Shown piece after piece: positions 1-11,268 of a stretch of 64,000 nt of DNA. The DNA comes from Grammothele lineata (Eukaryota > Basidiomycota > Agaricomycetes > Polyporales > Polyporaceae): contig NDFF03000148.1 of NCBI GenBank assembly GCA_002150815.3, forward strand, positions 40,483 to 104,482. Direction: 5' to 3'. The stretch's first letter is position 1. The number at the start of each line of letters is the position of its first letter. The position numbers and the translations under genes are program-made. The notes beneath the pieces were generated by a model. The model searched no databases. It worked only from the letters and a program-made list of their open reading frames with translations, and was not told the origin of the DNA.

Positions 1-110
1 TTCCTTGGCACAGGTCTCGCGAGCGCGCACTAGGCGCCAATCAATGCTCGGCTGTGCCCGGGACTGGGGTACCAGTCTCGCCGACTCGCGGCGCTCTCGA
101 GGTTCTCGAG

Positions 111-749
111 CTACCTCGAGCACGGTCGTTTATTCCTGATGAGAGGGGATCCAAGGAGAGCGCGCCGTTGGAAAAAGAGTGTTGGATATGGGGTACCATA
201 GGTGATGCCGTCCACAAATGTCATAAAGTGGCTGGTGATAGCGCGGCTAGCAAGGGATGCCATGGGAAAGGGGGAGCAGCTTTCATAGAGGAATATATAT
301 GCTGACTTGCCCATACGGTAGATGAGCTGGGACTTGACGAGCTTTGACCTCCAAATCATGGCATCCTCCAGCTGAGGCAGACATCTCTTTTTCCCCTCCA
401 TATTCTCCTAAGCATCAAAAAAGTCTTCCAGAGGGTAGGGGTTGTCGAGGGGGGTGTAAATGGTGAGGGCGGTGGGAATGATGCGCAGATCTCTAGCCAT
501 GAAGGCAATAGCAACATCTCCGCCAATAATAGCACCGCTGTTTTGCAAAACTCTAAGGAACTCCTGTGGATGGGTAGTGAAAGGTTTGAGGAGGGTGTGG
601 AGGGACTGAGTCAACTCCTCTTCAACCAGCTGGGCGGCCTCTTGAGATACGTAGCGCAGAGACCGGAGGGTTGGCATGTCAAGGAAGAAGATGATGCGCT
701 GCTGGAGCTCAGCAGAGAGACTGGTGAAAGTAATGGCTGGCTGAGACAT
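111..749 (-). pseudogene. F-box protein relic, paralogue A
   Basis: From an ATG at 749 the frame encodes an F-box-like helix cluster (residues about 8-45, LSAELQQRIIFFLDMPTLRS). It continues with a segment resembling the 'SG-x-A-x-x-F ... IYTP' region of a family common in mushroom genomes. F-box proteins normally link substrates to SCF ubiquitin ligases through Skp1. The frame is cut by TAG at 408-410, then stays open in the same phase to 111 with more family-like sequence (MTFVDGITYGTPYPTLFF). A similar protein lies just upstream on the same strand (932-1918), so this is probably a tandem duplicate. Seen: the open frame either side of one stop. Inferred: nonsense-inactivated gene; an intron spanning the stop is possible but I find no clean splice pair. 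Confidence 0.5.
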
Positions 750-931
750 TGTTATACTGACAGAGAGGTGCAGGTGAACGATGGTGAACGTCGAGTGCAA
801 GTTGAATTGCCCTACTACTAATGCAAGTGCTATGCGGTATAGTATGAGATAATCCAAGCGCTATTCAATCCAAGTAAATATGTACTCTAAGGCGCAATTA
901 AGAGGCGTGCTATAGCTATAACGAAGAACTA

Positions 932-1918
932 TCAGTCCTTAGAAGAGACGCATTCAGCTAAAGTAACTCGCAAGTACGCCTGAACAAGTGACTTGGGGTG
1001 GCACTTGGGGGTACAAATATAACCGCCGCGCGTAAAGTAGACCACATATGTATCCAAAGGTTGATGCTGCAGAAACATAGCACGCACCCCATACAGGCTG
1101 TCCAGTCGTCCATAAACACAGTACTTGTCCCCATAGTAACGCAAAGCAGAGGCACAGAGAGCAGAAGACGGACCATGACATCCTTCTATACCCTCCCACT
1201 GCACAGGCGACCCTGCCACCTCCCAATCCTTCCCACTACCCAAGCGCAAAATGCGCAAGTCGTTCTTGAGGTTGTAGCCACCTTCAACACCCCAGAATAA
1301 AGGGTTGGCTAGAGCGCGGTATTGGGAGGTAAGGGCAGGGTAGGGGTGACAGAATGTTGTGGCGCTGATGTAGCCTTGAGCGGCGGTATTGGAGGAGGAG
1401 AGGAGGGCGGCTACTGGGGTAGGGTGGAGGGTCTCTTGAATGTAGACGTACTTGTGATCCTTCACCAAGCATGCGTACCCTCCAACGGCCCTGCTATTAG
1501 AGTGTTGCAGGCGGGAGCGGTGAGTAAGGTGTGCCTTTTTCTCCAAGATGGTGTAGCCTTCATCTTCTACTAGGGTAGAGAAGACAACTTTGAACTAATT
1601 GTACGGGGTATAAAGTCTGAGTGTGTTGCGTGTAGTGAAGTGGATAGATGGGTCAAAGAATGGAATGATCTCCATGCCAGAGATGATAGTTGATGTGAGG
1701 TGCATGTAGGTGATGAAAGCAAGAAGATTGTTTATAAAAGGAGTAAGAATGTTGATGAGGCGACGCTGCAGCTCCCATGCAGTCCACATATCGGCAGTGG
1801 TAGAAGTGTGACGAAGGCGTATAAGTGAGTCAACGTCTATATGTAAGAGCACTTCATAGGTGATATAAAAGCCCAGGCGGGGGCTTAAGCCAGAGGAAGG
1901 CAGAGGGTTTCTCTGCAT
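932..1918 (-). pseudogene. F-box protein relic, paralogue B
   Basis: Reading from an ATG at 1918 (open upstream to 2086), the protein has an F-box-like start (GFYITYEVLLHIDVDSLIRL), then 'IISGMEIIPFFDP' and 'LRLYTP'. A single TAG (1595-1597) follows. The same frame resumes immediately and runs about 220 codons through 'TLVEDEGYTILEKK', 'KYVYIQETLHPTP' and 'SATTFCHPYPALTSQYRALANP'. Those blocks match what I know of the agaricomycete F-box/nucleotidyltransferase-like orphan family. A C-terminal block (LRILRLGSGKDWEV ... RYYGDKYC) completes it at 932. Paralogue A lies downstream and is broken at nearly the same place. Probably a single-nonsense pseudogene; recoding or a short intron over the stop cannot be excluded. 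Confidence 0.5.
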
Positions 1919-2471
1919 AGCATGTAGTAGAAGGCAAGTTGAATGGACGTCTAAGTGCCAGCTGGGCAGAAGTGTCAAGTTGTGCATAAAAGCGCCCATG
2001 AGCAGCGAGGAAGAGGCGCTGAAGCCAAGTAAGAAAGTCATGTGACTTTGTATGCGCGCCAAAATGTTGAGAAACCCTAACCCCATGGATTTCCAATCTC
2101 CGCTCCAAAAAGTAAGTAATTTTTGTATTGCAATCAGTGGCTGTGCTTACTGGCGCCTTTCTGAGTCTAAAGCAGTTTCACACTAAGGGTAACGCGGATG
2201 GCAGGGATGGCTCGTCCATAAAAAACGATTATTCATTCCTCATTAATCGTAATCTGCTGTTTGGATTCAAGGTTATCTGCTGACAGCTACACCATTTTGC
2301 AGCCAATGGAAGCTTCTTGCCCTCTTCAAGTCTCTTCTATCCCTCGGCCCGTGAATTCTCGATGAGATTGACAAGCGGGGGACTCGAGGCATGCTTGAGG
2401 TGACGCGAGAGGTGAGTTGTGCTTTCAATTGACTGAAACTCTCTTTCTGAGCATGTCAAATTAACTCGAAG

Positions 2472-3467
2472 CTGGCCGCAGCGGCGTTTGCGGAGTCGAC
2501 CTTCATACCGTCAAGCATCAGCTTCTTTCATGGCACACGTATAACCCCTCTGTCATCCCCGATGCGAAGTCCACTCGTCGACTTAATCACCCGGAGATGG
2601 GCTATTACTCCACACCGGCGGAGTACGACTGGAACAACCCACAGTGAGTCCGATGACATCCCTTGCTTGCAACTTCATGTATTGCTAACAATTTGCCTAT
2701 TTATCACAGGATCCGAGAAGTGCTTCGCAACCGCAGCCGCAAGTACCCGCTCAGTGCGAAGCAGTGGCCTTGTGTTTTGTGGTGGAAGGAGCACGTCAAC
2801 GAGGACAACCTGAATGATGGCTTCTTGCAGAATGACCAGCTTGTGATGGTGGGCTCTATCATATCGTGTTCTTCTACCAACCTACTCATCTCAGAGCCCT
2901 AGGCCAGCCGCTGCATGCTTCTTGGTCCGCGCACAGCGCAGCAAACTGCTGTCCTCAAGGTTGCGTGCCAGAAGCTGAAGGCTAAGATTCACGCTGTCCG
3001 CTCCATCACCCCTGCCTTCATCACATACATGGTCGTTCTAGTCAGTTGCCCATTCCGTTGCTGCTTCCCCCACGTTTGTGACTGACTTGATTGAAGGTTC
3101 ATTTTGGCCTGAGTCTGCAAGAGTCTTTTGGCGACGGCTCAACCCCTGGCACATTCCCGTATGAGGCATTCTATCAAAATATTGTGCGGTACATTGAGGA
3201 CAAGATGCATGAGGATGAACGCGAGCAGCTCCTGCTTTGGTGGCAGACGTAAGTCTTCTCCTGCGCCTCAATGATGCTGCCTTGTTGACTCACATAATAC
3301 TTCGTCATAGGCAAATTCTCGGCTCTGCCTTCGACAACGAGTCTGACAGCGACAGCGAAGACAGCTCTCACCTGCTGTCGATGATGTTCAGAATGGTTGT
3401 GCAGGCAAAGGAGCGTCGTCAGGTCCAAGCCAGCACTGAGTCATCAGCTGCATCTGGTAGCACGTAG
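2472..3467 (+). CDS. DUF6698-like protein of unknown function, 5' end unresolved
   Basis: Five exons can be joined in phase: about 2472-2643, 2710-2848, 2903-3040, 3097-3248 and 3311-3467. Family hallmarks appear in order: TRRLNHPEMGYYSTPAEYDW, then 'IREVLRNRS', 'FLQNDQLVM', 'SRCMLLGPRTA', 'ITPAFITYMVVLVHFGLS', 'FPYEAFYQNIVRYIED' and 'LLLWWQTQILG'. The tail is acidic and Ser-rich. This is the DUF6698 pattern, a large agaricomycete-specific family with no known activity. The 5' end does not resolve: a candidate first exon (2347-2411) has a stop just upstream and does not match the phase of exon 2, so the gene may be truncated or need an exon I cannot see. Later exons are clean, which argues for recent function. 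Confidence 0.6.
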
Positions 3468-4734
3468 ATAGCTCTCTCATACGGCCATATGGGCATGTGC
3501 CCGGCCATGTTTGTCACTCGTCTCTCAATACATTCCTTTGTGGTTGCAGTACCTTTCGTTTGAATGTAACTGTGTGTGATCTTTCTATCTCAAACAACAA
3601 TTGGGAACACCCACAGCTTGTATGTCTTCGTATCCACTTCGAGTGGTGTTGCAACTGTCTTATGACATGTACGAATCTTGGCCACCTTACTATTAATGCA
3701 ATGTTTGCGTGTGTTCAACAGTGTATGTAACCCATGCAATCATCTAACTCATTGCAACGAGTATACTTGTAGTGCACCCTCCAAGGGACCTGATATTATT
3801 CCCTCTTCAATACCTATTGCTACGAGGCCCAACAATTGAATCTCTGGCAACCGGAGTAATCCTACGATGACTTGGAAGGGAAGTCAGTGATTGCACGGGA
3901 TATGACTTCATTTCGATGGTCCCCTAGCAACCTTCCAAACGAGCCATTAAGCCGCCAACAAAGGTACAATGGGTTGTGTATATATAAAGATTGCAGAGAT
4001 TATAATCCCATTGCATTGGATTGCAAGCCGCTTCCGCTGGATCCTTGGCAAAATCCCCACCGATTCTGGGATGCAGTCATCTGCAGCTCAATTTGGCAAC
4101 TCTGCTCGATCCGGGCCCGTTTGTTGTCTGCGGGTATTAGTTCAGTCGAGCACGACTCATCTTCCAACTCTTCATCTAAGCAATCGCCTCATACGGAGAC
4201 TGGTAGCTGAGTGATGTAATCTATGTTTAGAAATCTACCAATATCCTCATATTCCCGGCCGCCAGCAAAGAGGAGAGTCTCCATTTAGCACACAACAGCC
4301 CGCAAAATCAACGGTCAGGGAGGTGGCGCATGCAGAACTGAAACTCGCGGGCCAAACTAAAAGTGCATGGGGTGCCGCGCGCTGCATCGCTTCCAGCGCG
4401 CCGCCGTGGGGAAGTTGTGCGCTGACTGCCCGTCCCGCGCGCTGTCGTGCCCACAAAGTTGTTCTGCACACTGACCCCACGTAAGGCTGCTGTAGAACTC
4501 TCGTCTGCGCTGATCGATTCCATTGCAGGTATACGCCATCGCGCCAACGCGCCCACGTGACCGCGTCGACTTCGGGCACTCGCACTCGCAGGTCGGCTCC
4601 GGTCGACGGAGGATAGGTCGGGGGTTTCGGGTGTTCTCTGACTTCTTTCAGCCTTCTTTTCTTCTCTTCGCTTTCTTGCTGGTGTTCCACTTGTCCGCAC
4701 CGCGTCTTGAGGTTCATCAGTACTCTGCGAAATC
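3468..4734. other. No gene recognised
   Basis: Short frames exist on both strands (the longest, 130-180 codons, at 4247-4789 on the minus strand in GC-rich sequence) but none shows a recognisable domain or consistent splice structure. A CT-rich stretch at 4650-4690 could be a promoter leader. Confidence 0.4.
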
Positions 4735-4965
4735 CATTAACTCCCATTAAATTGGCGTTTAATGGCATTAAGCGCACCTTAATGGCCATTAGATGGAGTT
4801 TGTTAATGGATCGGATTTTTCGTAAGCGGAGAAGTGAGATAATGGCTCATAATGGGCTCAAACGGCCTTTAAGTGGACGTAACTGAGTAAGTGAATTAAT
4901 GGGCAAGCATACAGGCCTAGGCATGCATGAGCGAATAATGAATGTCATTAGAGCGTAATAGTACA
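4735..4965. repeat. Cluster of CATTAA / AATGG short motifs
   Basis: AT-rich patch inside GC-rich sequence. CATTAA, TTAATGG and TAATGG-like words recur every 10-20 bases in both orientations (for example near 4737, 4748, 4759, 4779 and 4842). Similar clusters lie at 7185-7290, 24675-24805 and 54105-54245. The first two bracket the IMPDH relic. Such spaced motif arrays are typical of subterminal transposase-binding regions, but no terminal inverted repeat could be fixed. Confidence 0.45.
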
Positions 4966-5044
4966 AGTACATTGGGTGAAAACTGCTCCTACAGGAACAG
5001 CTGTAGGTACTATTAGGATCTGTAACTAGCTACCCGCACGGACA

Positions 5045-5820
5045 TGCAGACAGCGGTGGCCGTCACCAATGGGTGATATCCAGTTCCGCTCCCCTTCGAC
5101 CCCGCTTTCCCAGGTTATGACAACCAAGCTTGTGCCCGCCCGCGAGGGTATTACCCTTCAGGAGGCCAACGACATCCTCCGCAACTCCAGAAAGGGCAAG
5201 CTGCCCATCGTCGACGGTGAGGGCCACCTAACCTCAGGCTCCCTCCTCGCGCGCCCCGACCTCCTCAAGAACAGGACCTACCCGCTCGCCTCCAAGCTCC
5301 CCAAGAGCAAGTAGCTCTACGACGCGGCCGCGATCGGCACGCGCCCCGCGGACTGTGAGCGCCTCGCGCTGCTCATTGACGCCGGCCTCGACATCGTTGT
5401 ACTCGACTCCTCCCAGAAAAACTCTGTCTTCCAGATCGAGATGGTACAGTGGATAGGGCAGACGTACCCTATACTAGAGGTCATCGCAGGCAATGTCGTC
5501 ACGCACGAGCAGGCTGCGAGCCTCACCACGGCTAGCGTGGACGGCCTCCGTATCGAGATGGGCTCCGGCTCGATCTGCATCATGCAGGGGGTCATGGCCG
5601 TCGGCCGCCCGCAGGCGACGGTGGTGTACGCCGTTGCAGAGTTTGCGAACAAGTTTGGGGTGCCGGTCATCGCCGACGGGGGCATCTCGAACGCCGGGCA
5701 CATCGTCAAGGCGCTCGCTCTTGGGGCTGGGGCGGTCATGATAGGTGGCGACGACCGAGGCCCCTGGGGAGTATCTCTGGCACGATGGGAAGTGTATCAA
5801 GACTTACCGCGGTATGGGCA
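5045..5820 (+). pseudogene. IMP dehydrogenase relic (5'- and 3'-truncated, stop and frameshift)
   Basis: The translation tracks eukaryotic IMPDH, which makes XMP from IMP in guanine-nucleotide synthesis. It starts in the end of the CBS region ([20 protein letters not shown]), then shows [44 protein letters not shown], the catalytic-loop region [10 protein letters not shown] (family GSGSICITQE) and [20 protein letters not shown]. Damage: one extra base near 5066-5069; an in-frame TAG at 5312-5314 where the family usually has Gln; and loss of about 10 bases after 5749. The last event shifts the frame, and '[20 protein letters not shown]' is then read in phase 3. Similarity stops near 5820, before the C-terminus. 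No introns are seen in this part. Clearly non-functional; a normal copy must exist elsewhere. Confidence 0.88.
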
Positions 5821-6731
5821 TCCACCCCTCCTTCCGTCCGCGTTCGTGGCGTCGCTCATCAGCTCGACTGTAGAACGTCTTCATGAGTGTCGGCGTGATG
5901 AGGACGATAAGAATAGGAACTGAGAGCAAGAGCAGGCGGACAATGTGAACGAGGGGGATCAGGGGAGCACGGAGACAACGAGGGGCAACGTGGACGAAAG
6001 CAAAGAGCGAAGTCCGAAGCGCCCATCGACGGTCGCCAGCTGGCGCGTCGAAGTGCGGCGCTTCAGTAGTCCTTTTCCTTCGTGTTGTCCTCATCTCAAC
6101 TCGTCGGTCGTGGAGACTACGTCACAAGGCGTAATACTATGCAACAAGCAGATATGAGGTGAGCTGCACCCTTTCTTTGGCGATATTCGTAGATAGGCTC
6201 CAGATATCGCCGCTCTGGGCCATGCTCTTCACCCTGCTTATTACTTTGCACGAACAGCAGGGTTTAGACTCGCTCGCTGTCCCACTACTCAGGGTTCAAA
6301 GCCATAAATGGAGGTCTTTACGCTTCTGTTCTCATATCTTGTCGATGGCGAGCGCTGTTTTAGTAGCAGGGCGAAGTGCATGGCGCAAGACATTTGTTGT
6401 ATGGGCAACAATGGCTGCAGATTTTGTGAGTCTCGTCGCCCTCTCCCATGCCCTCTCCCCCCATCTATGTCTCCGCCTTGGCCAGCTTCGAGTCAACCTT
6501 CCACGCCGGCCCAGGACACGCTACCCCCGCAAACGGAAAGCACATACGTACCGGTCTCGCGTGCGTTGTACCGAGTCCCTGCCGGCCATGAAATATCCTC
6601 GTACGTATTTCTTCTGACCACAATAAAAGCCCATTCCGTGCCCCCTTTGTTCCTCAGGTTATTCTGCACGCCTCCCCCCACAGATCTGCCAGAATTTTCA
6701 AGAGCTCACGCCGGTTCAGCGGTGAGTACCC
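5821..6731. other. No intact gene recognised; GC-rich promoter-like patch
   Basis: Short frames only. At about 6000-6075 the sequence has a 'GAAGTCCGAAGCGCC' block followed by a CAGCTGG-centred palindrome and 'GGCGCTTC'. It resembles blocks at 16.99, 23.34 and 42.3 kb that sit before CT-rich leaders. Plus-strand frames at 6159-6757 show no recognisable domain. Confidence 0.35.
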
Positions 6732-6930
6732 TCACAGCGACGCCCTGGGGCGCATGACGCGCACAAAGCGCCACCCCACGCGCGAAGCGAGCCCCAAGAG
6801 CTCTTCGAGCGTGCGCTCACCCGCATCAAGGATCGCGAGCATCGACAGGTCGAGTGCGTAGCTGTTCGAGCTCACACGGCCGACTGCTGTCTGGTACGTC
6901 ACGGGCTTCGCCTGCATCCTCCTGCGCTTC
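6732..6930 (-). pseudogene. C-terminal scrap of a fungal O-methyltransferase
   Basis: A minus-strand frame of 78 codons ends at 6732. Its last ~45 residues (SYALDLSMLAILDAGERT, then LEELLGLASRVGWRFVRV) resemble the C-terminal strand-helix region of fungal SAM-dependent family-2 O-methyltransferases, where 'D-x-x-ML-x-x-x-x-x-x-ERT' precedes a helix and a final strand. No SAM-binding glycine motif or N-terminal dimerisation domain is found upstream, so this is a fragment. The call rests on a short match and could be chance. Confidence 0.3.
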
Positions 6931-7184
6931 AAGCCCCTCTTCATCGCTCCCCCGCCACCTGTATGCATCTATTCCCTTGCCTGCCAGTGCTTGGCTTGCG
7001 GCCCTCGAGCTCATAAACAAGTGTCGTATTTCTGCGTGATCTGTGCCGTTGACGATACTTCTTAACTCCGCATTTTGCAGTGCGAATAGCCTCTAGGCAG
7101 ATAGAAGTTCTGTCATACGGTGTACATACTTATTTTTGCAATAGTTAGAATATATTGTAATGTACCTGTGAACGAGAGTCCGTC

Positions 7185-7290
7185 AGTCCTCATTAATCCA
7201 CTTACTGGCCATTATATTTGCGCCCAACCATTAACTCGCTTATATGGCATTAATGCGTGTGATAATGGATGTAATGGCGTAATGGATTTC
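7185..7290. repeat. Second CATTAA / AATGG motif cluster
   Basis: Same word set as at 4735-4965 (CATTAATCC, GGCCATTAT, GGCATTAATG, TAATGG), again as an AT-rich island. It lies on the far side of the IMPDH relic and the methyltransferase scrap. The two clusters could be the subterminal zones of one ~2.5-kb element. Confidence 0.4.
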
Positions 7291-8052
7291 ACCAAGTACC
7301 GATGTTTCCTTCTGTCTCGTCCCTTTCCCTCTCCTTCGCAGGTACCCACCCGGAGGTCGACGACGCGCCGCGCACGAAGACACAGAGACGGTAGGCCGCG
7401 CGGGACCCGAGGCGACCACCCGCGGCTGAGGCGGGCAGCACGCGCACGTAAATGTGGTGGCGCTTTGGCGGCCCGGTGACGTGCCGAGACATCCCTCTGT
7501 CCGCAACCTGTCCGGAGTCGTGATCGAACGGTGGGGGGCCGACTTTTCTTTCGGAATCCACGGACTCTTTCGTACGATAGATCGCAGGTGTTGTGAAGGA
7601 GGGCCCCGGCTGAGAGGACGGCTCGAGGGGACCCGCGTACATGTATATCTAGCCGCCCTGTCGGGCGTGGAATCCACTTTTCCCCTTTCTCGCATTTCTC
7701 CCCGTCCCTCTCACGTCTTTCGTCGTCGTCGCCGCCGTCTCCGTCCCCGTTCGTCGCGAACGCGTCTGCAAGCTCGGGCCGTCGTGGTCCTCATCAAAAC
7801 CCTGTTAAGCCTTAATTTCCCCTCCCCTCACCGCGCTAACCTCTCAACGACCTACGGACTAACTTATTCTTCCACACCGCGGCTCCTGCATTTTTGCTGA
7901 TGACCGAGAACTGAAGAACAGACTTGTGTGAGAAAGACATGCCTTAATGGATGGGAGACATGAGGGCCCACGGCAAACCACACTCTAGGTTAACGAAGCG
8001 AGGTGGACGTATATATACAATGCTTATCCGGCTATGATACAAGACATGTCGA
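7291..8052. other. No gene recognised
   Basis: GC-rich with short overlapping frames on both strands and a CT-rich stretch near 7680-7760. No domain found. It borders the 3' end of the minus-strand gene at 8053. Confidence 0.4.
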
Positions 8053-10230
8053 CTAGGTGCATGCAGGAGGCAAAACGGGTGCTACAGGGAGTCTACGAAA
8101 GTGAGACGCAAAACAAGAGACATAGAAAGTAATCGCCTGCTTTTCAACGCGAGCAAAGAAGTCCGCGTCCTCAGTATGCGCGAGGGTCGACATCGCAGAC
8201 CAGAGTGACTGAGGGAAATCAGACCATCGCGACATGACATGGAGCCATGCATGCAAGCGGGGTTTACGAGCTTTCCACTCCTCCGGTCCCCAGAGATTGG
8301 GCGCAGGACAATCGGGATACGGCGGGAAGACGCTCATCAACCCGCGCCCATCCCAGACCCGGGCGACCAGATCCGCGCGCTCCCACTCGAGCAGGTTGTT
8401 GCCCGTGTTCGATGCGCCTAGCATGGCACAATCAAGGGCGCGCAGCTCGCAGCGGAAGTTGACCTCGTGAACTTCCCAAAGTATAGCCGCGCGAAGCGAT
8501 GCGTTCACGTCACACTCCTCTGCGGTGATGGGGATGCCACGCCAGAACGTTGGGGTCGTCGGGTCATAGGAAGGCAGGCTGCCTGCGCCACCAAAGAGTT
8601 GTCGAAGGGCCTTCCGGCGCGAAAAAGCCTGTATCTCAGCCTGCTTGAACTGCGTACCGTCTGCGCGAGTATGGCCGTCGGGGTTCGGGGGTTGATCATA
8701 GTTGCCGAAGAGGGCTTCGCGCCACTCATCCAGACGGAGGGGGTGGCCGCTAATGAACGTGTCTACGAGTCGCTGTCGAGCGAACAGGCGAATGCGCGCC
8801 CAGTTGTGCCTCTGCCTCGCGCCTATAGGGCCGTCGCGAGTGAGGAAGAAGGGCGGCGGGAAGTAGTACGCAGCGGCGCGCGCCGGAGTGTCTGGCAGAT
8901 TGTCCACAGCGAGGAGCGCTTCTTCCCACACCCGGGGGAGCGTTAGAAGGGCGTTGGCGACAGGCATATGCTTGAGTGCGGGGTGGGGATCTCGCACCTT
9001 GCCGCCATGCCCCCTGGCCCCACGATGAGCCTTTTTCTGCGATCCAGAGGCGATGGGTGTCGGATCTGCCTTCAGCCGCTTGTTGGAGTGGTCAGGGGCG
9101 GATCCCGCGGAGGGCGTGTTCGGGCTATCGAGCAAGGGTAGACTGCCCGAGGCGAAGAGCCGGGCGATGTGGAAGAGCCCAGCGTGAGGCCATTTTGATG
9201 GGTCTTGCCACGTGCCCTGCGGGTCGTACATATCATTGTCCATTGCGGGAAACGCGACATCCAACGAGAGGGAGGTCGAGATCAGACGCGGGTGCTGCAC
9301 AACCTTCCGTATGGCGATGTGGGGCGTGTACTCCTGCAGCAACCAGAAGGGAACTCCGACGCGGTAAAACTCTTGCGCAACCTGGACGTTGTTGGTGAAC
9401 GCGCCGCGGATGTTCAGCGGCTCTCGGGCTGTGTAGCTGGGATCGTAGAAGCGCGGTTGGACGGTCTCGATGTAGGTAGTGAAGCCCCACAGCTCCAGGA
9501 CAAGCCTTTGGATGTGGCCGACGACGGTGAGGGCATGGAGAAAGGAACCTGGGATACGAGCCAGGCGTTCAAGGGCGTGGCGGAGGAGCATGGCAAGGTG
9601 GTATCCGTGCTTCTTACGAGCCTCCGTGCGGGAAGAGTGGTCACCAGCGCGCTCAAAACGCGCGATCACGCGAGCAGCCTCAACATGGAGTTGGGCCTGT
9701 GCTGGCTCACTGACGTTGCCGTAGTCGCGAGGCCAGACGTTGGCGGGTCGCTCGAAATCGGATTCCTGCAAGGGGAGCCAAATGCGCGAGCCGGGGCCAG
9801 ATTCGTCGGTGACGGGCTCGACGGGGATGCACACGTGGTGGACAACATCTGGGTGGTATTGCTGGGGCCACCTGGTGTACTCCTGTGGGCCCCAGAGGCC
9901 ATCTCTCCGAGTGACGATGCGCCGGCCGGAGATGTGAGGGAATTGGAGGATCTCAGACGCATTCGGGGTCGTCCAAAGCGCATTCAGGCCACCAAAATCC
10001 AACGCGACTCGAGCGTCCAGAGCACTACGCACGGGCCGTCCTGGAGTGTCGGTCAGAGAAACGCAACACTTCGTATGAAAGCACAGTACTCACCGGGGGT
10101 CGTATTCAAACCCAACGGCCGCTCAGTAGGTACATATCCATCAATCGCGACGGCGTACTGTTCTGATATGGGTCTCAGGGCACGAGACAGGCATCAAGGA
10201 GACACTCACCAGATCCTCCCAGCTCGGCAT
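8053..10230 (-). CDS. Intact 690-aa orphan protein, three exons
   Basis: Exons join in phase: ATG at 10230-10210 (MPSWEDL), intron 10158-10209, exon 10094-10157, intron 10041-10093, and a large exon 10040-8053. Both introns have GTGAGT donors and CAG acceptors. The 690-residue protein opens 'YAVAIDGYVPTERPLG'. It has a mixed N-terminal half with 'NIRGAFTNNVQVAQEFYRVG' and 'VPFWLLQEYTP', a basic, low-complexity middle (KKAHRGARGHGGK) and a Trp-rich C-terminal half (FWRGIPIT, HAWLHVMSRWSDFP). I do not recognise a named domain. I recall similar 'GVPVWL'-type proteins only as large families of hypothetical proteins in polypores. The long uninterrupted frame with clean introns indicates a real gene under selection. 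Confidence 0.72.
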
Positions 10231-11268
10231 ATTGTGTACACGAAGAGACGAACAACCAGGAGAGGTCCTCAGGTGGCTGGACTGCACTGGAATCAACGTA
10301 CGCGCAGAAATAACGTGCAGAAACGTACCAAATGCAAGAAAGAACTGACGGAGGTCCAACAGCGGGAGTGGAGAGGGAAGGCACGCAGCAGAGCGGACTC
10401 TGCGCTGTGCGGAACTTCCTGGCTCGAAGACCTGTACGGCGTTCGGCACAAGGAAGGGGGGAAAGAGGAGTTCGCGGGCTTGATCCTTGAAAGAGCGTCG
10501 GGCCTTGTTGAGGGAAACGGCAGGGCAGGACCGAGCGAGGAAGGACAGAGGAGAGAGGGAGAGATGATTGCGCGAGCGAGCAAGAGAGTTGGACTTAGCG
10601 AGGGCAGGGCAACGCGCCAGGCGTCTAACCTCGTGCGATTGACAGCACGTGGCGCACACGACAGCCCGACGCCCGTCGACACCGTTCGTCCGCTAAGTCC
10701 GCCATCACCCTCTCCCGGTCCGCCCGCCCTCGATCGCCCTCTCACTCCCTCCCTGCCTGTATGCGCTCTTGTCTCGCTGTCAAGCCACTTGTCCCTCCTT
10801 CCACCTTCCGCCTCTACCCATCGCTTCAGAAAACATGAAGACTCCAGCAATCTCGCCTGCAAGTCGCCTGGAAGAAAACACGCGCAAGTTCCCCACAAGT
10901 CCCCCATTGGACGCAAGACTCGCTCGACCCGCCGATGGTCTCTTCCCTTCCCCCTCCCCCGCGACGAACGCCGTACAGGTCTTTGTCGCCGGAGGATCCA
11001 CGTGCTCTTGCTCAGGCAGTGGAGACGTTGAACCCCGCCGCACGCTCCCTAGCGTGTCATCTTTTGCTACCTGCCAAAAATTGATGGTGAGCCTTCGATT
11101 TCCTTGCCTCGCCCATCTCCCTCGCTCTTGCCTTCTTGGTGCTCATGAAATTGCGCTCCCTCTTGCCTCAAAGTCTCGCCGCGTTCTCCCGGAAATTCGT
11201 TTGCTCCACGTTTCTCACCCTTCCTCATGCGCCTCCTGTGGGCCGTGCTTCTGTGTCTACTCGTCCTT
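10231..11268. other. Divergent intergenic region between minus gene and transposase relic
   Basis: Frames on both strands are overlapping and low-complexity. CT-rich runs at 10690-10830 and 11090-11230 read toward the plus strand and would suit a leader for the transposase relic. The minus-strand side immediately before 10230 should hold the promoter of the 690-aa gene; no TATA box stands out. Confidence 0.35.

Noticed and set aside
10690..10830. Possible microsatellite or CRISPR-like array in the CT-rich tract
   Set aside because: There are no regularly spaced identical repeats; it is an ordinary pyrimidine-rich fungal leader.
9205..11031. 608-aa plus-strand frame over the 690-aa minus-strand gene
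   Set aside because: It is antisense to a gene with proper introns, is compositionally an echo of GC-rich codon usage, and has no domain.
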